Shown: positions 5,634 to 6,032 of the stretch, one piece after another
Layout: each line of letters opens with the position of its first letter
Position numbering within the stretch: position 1 is the stretch's first letter
Source: Dehalococcoidales bacterium
GTDB lineage: Bacteria; Chloroflexota; Dehalococcoidia; Dehalococcoidales; Fen-1064
Assembly: GCA_028712845.1 (NCBI GenBank)
Contig: JAQTPO010000117.1
Span: 1-6,032 of the forward strand
Direction: 5' to 3'
Length of the DNA: 6,032 bases
The notes under the pieces: model-generated
Told to the model about the DNA's origin: nothing
The model's database searches: none
The model's input: only the letters and a program-made list of their open reading frames with translations
Position numbers and translations under genes: made by a program

Positions 5634-6032
5634 TTCGTCGAGTCTGTAACCGCAGGTTGGCATCTTTTTACCATCGATGTAAACAGTCCTGCCATCTACG
5701 GCTACCCGCCCCTGCGATATTAAATCATGGACGGCAAAGGGATAAATCTCCCAATCGCCTTTTACTTTCAACACATCCTGCAAATTGCTACAGATATGCT
5801 CCATTGTTTTCGATAGTTCTTCGTCTGCTTTTTCCTTGAAACCTTCATAGGTTTTTATATTGTGGAGAGAAGCAAAATCGGCAACCTTATGCAAACCTTC
5901 TAATAACCCACTTGCACCATTGGATTCTAACCCAGTCAATGCTTGCATTATGTCAAGCGATTTTGACTGCACCAGCACCGGTCCGGTATCTTCTCCTTTA
6001 TCGACAATAAACAGCGTTGACCTTATTGCCCT
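5625..6032 (-). CDS. PurN-like formyltransferase, N-terminus cut by window edge
   Basis: The frame is open from the right edge (first codon at 6032) to a TAG at 5627-5625, giving the last 135 residues of a larger protein; the GTG at 5978 is internal. The visible part begins with RSTLFIVDKGEDTGPVLVQSK. The DTGP within it is the strand-loop motif of formyltetrahydrofolate-dependent formyltransferases, whose Asp (residue 15 of the visible part) is catalytic in PurN. The end, with EIYPFAVHDLISQGR, VYIDGKKMP and GYRLDE, matches the C-terminus of glycinamide ribonucleotide formyltransferase (E. coli PurN as I recall it also has IYPLV, LDGQRLP and GYAADE). PurN carries out a formyl transfer in purine synthesis. 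Here, however, the stretch between DTGP and IYP is about 50 residues longer and largely helical, so a related formyltransferase with another substrate is possible. The N-terminal folate-binding core is not visible. It converges on the thiolase and shares its terminator. Confidence 0.75.
   Translation of the reverse strand, partial: RAIRSTLFIVDKGEDTGPVLVQSKSLDIMQALTGLESNGASGLLEGLHKVADFASLHNIKTYEGFKEKADEELSKTMEHICSNLQDVLKVKGDWEIYPFAVHDLISQGRVAVDGRTVYIDGKKMPTCGYRLDENK

Noticed and set aside
5978..5978. GTG at 5978 as the start of a 117-residue protein
   Set aside because: The frame stays open to the window edge, and the upstream codons encode the conserved formyltransferase DTGP motif, so the GTG is internal.

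Overview
The window looks like part of an anaerobic bacterial chromosome of intermediate GC content, with strong Shine-Dalgarno sites and typical sigma-70 promoters. A type II lipoprotein with a long Thr-Pro linker, a family 5 solute-binding protein of the 'HNKPPVNGRE' type and fatty-acid-type genes would suit a sediment or groundwater Chloroflexota (Dehalococcoidia-like) organism. That assignment rests on recalled family style only and is tentative.

Layout: positions 1 to 4107 form a leftward (minus-strand) transcription unit. Read in its own direction it has a sigma-70 promoter (4107-4079), a likely TetR operator directly at the start point (4071-4052), a TetR-family regulator (4013-3288), two permeases of the peptide/nickel ABC transporter class (DppB-type 3250-2300, DppC-type 2285-1335), a 139-base gap, and a lipoprotein solute-binding protein (from 1195, running off the left edge). 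No ATPase genes are visible; they may lie beyond the left edge. A 199-base AT-rich stretch (4108-4306) with overlapping inverted repeats and a second promoter separates this unit from a rightward thiolase gene (4307-5569). The thiolase ends at a perfect 19-bp hairpin (5591-5633) that can terminate transcription from both sides. Converging on it from the right is the C-terminal part of a PurN-like formyltransferase (6032-5625), cut by the right edge.

How the genes may work together: the TetR regulator probably represses its own promoter and so also controls the permeases behind it. Its C-terminal domain resembles the acyl-CoA-responsive FadR/KstR2 type. With a thiolase divergently placed next to it, the simplest reading is import of an organic substrate and its breakdown (or a related acyl-CoA step) under one ligand signal. 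This is inference. The visible operator controls the regulator/transporter promoter and does not overlap the thiolase promoter.

The gene families are all familiar, and I do not see a clearly new system. The points most worth a second look are the thiolase's Gln in place of the conserved Asn of the NEAF fingerprint, the PurN-like protein's extra helical segment, and the regulatory architecture of the intergenic region.
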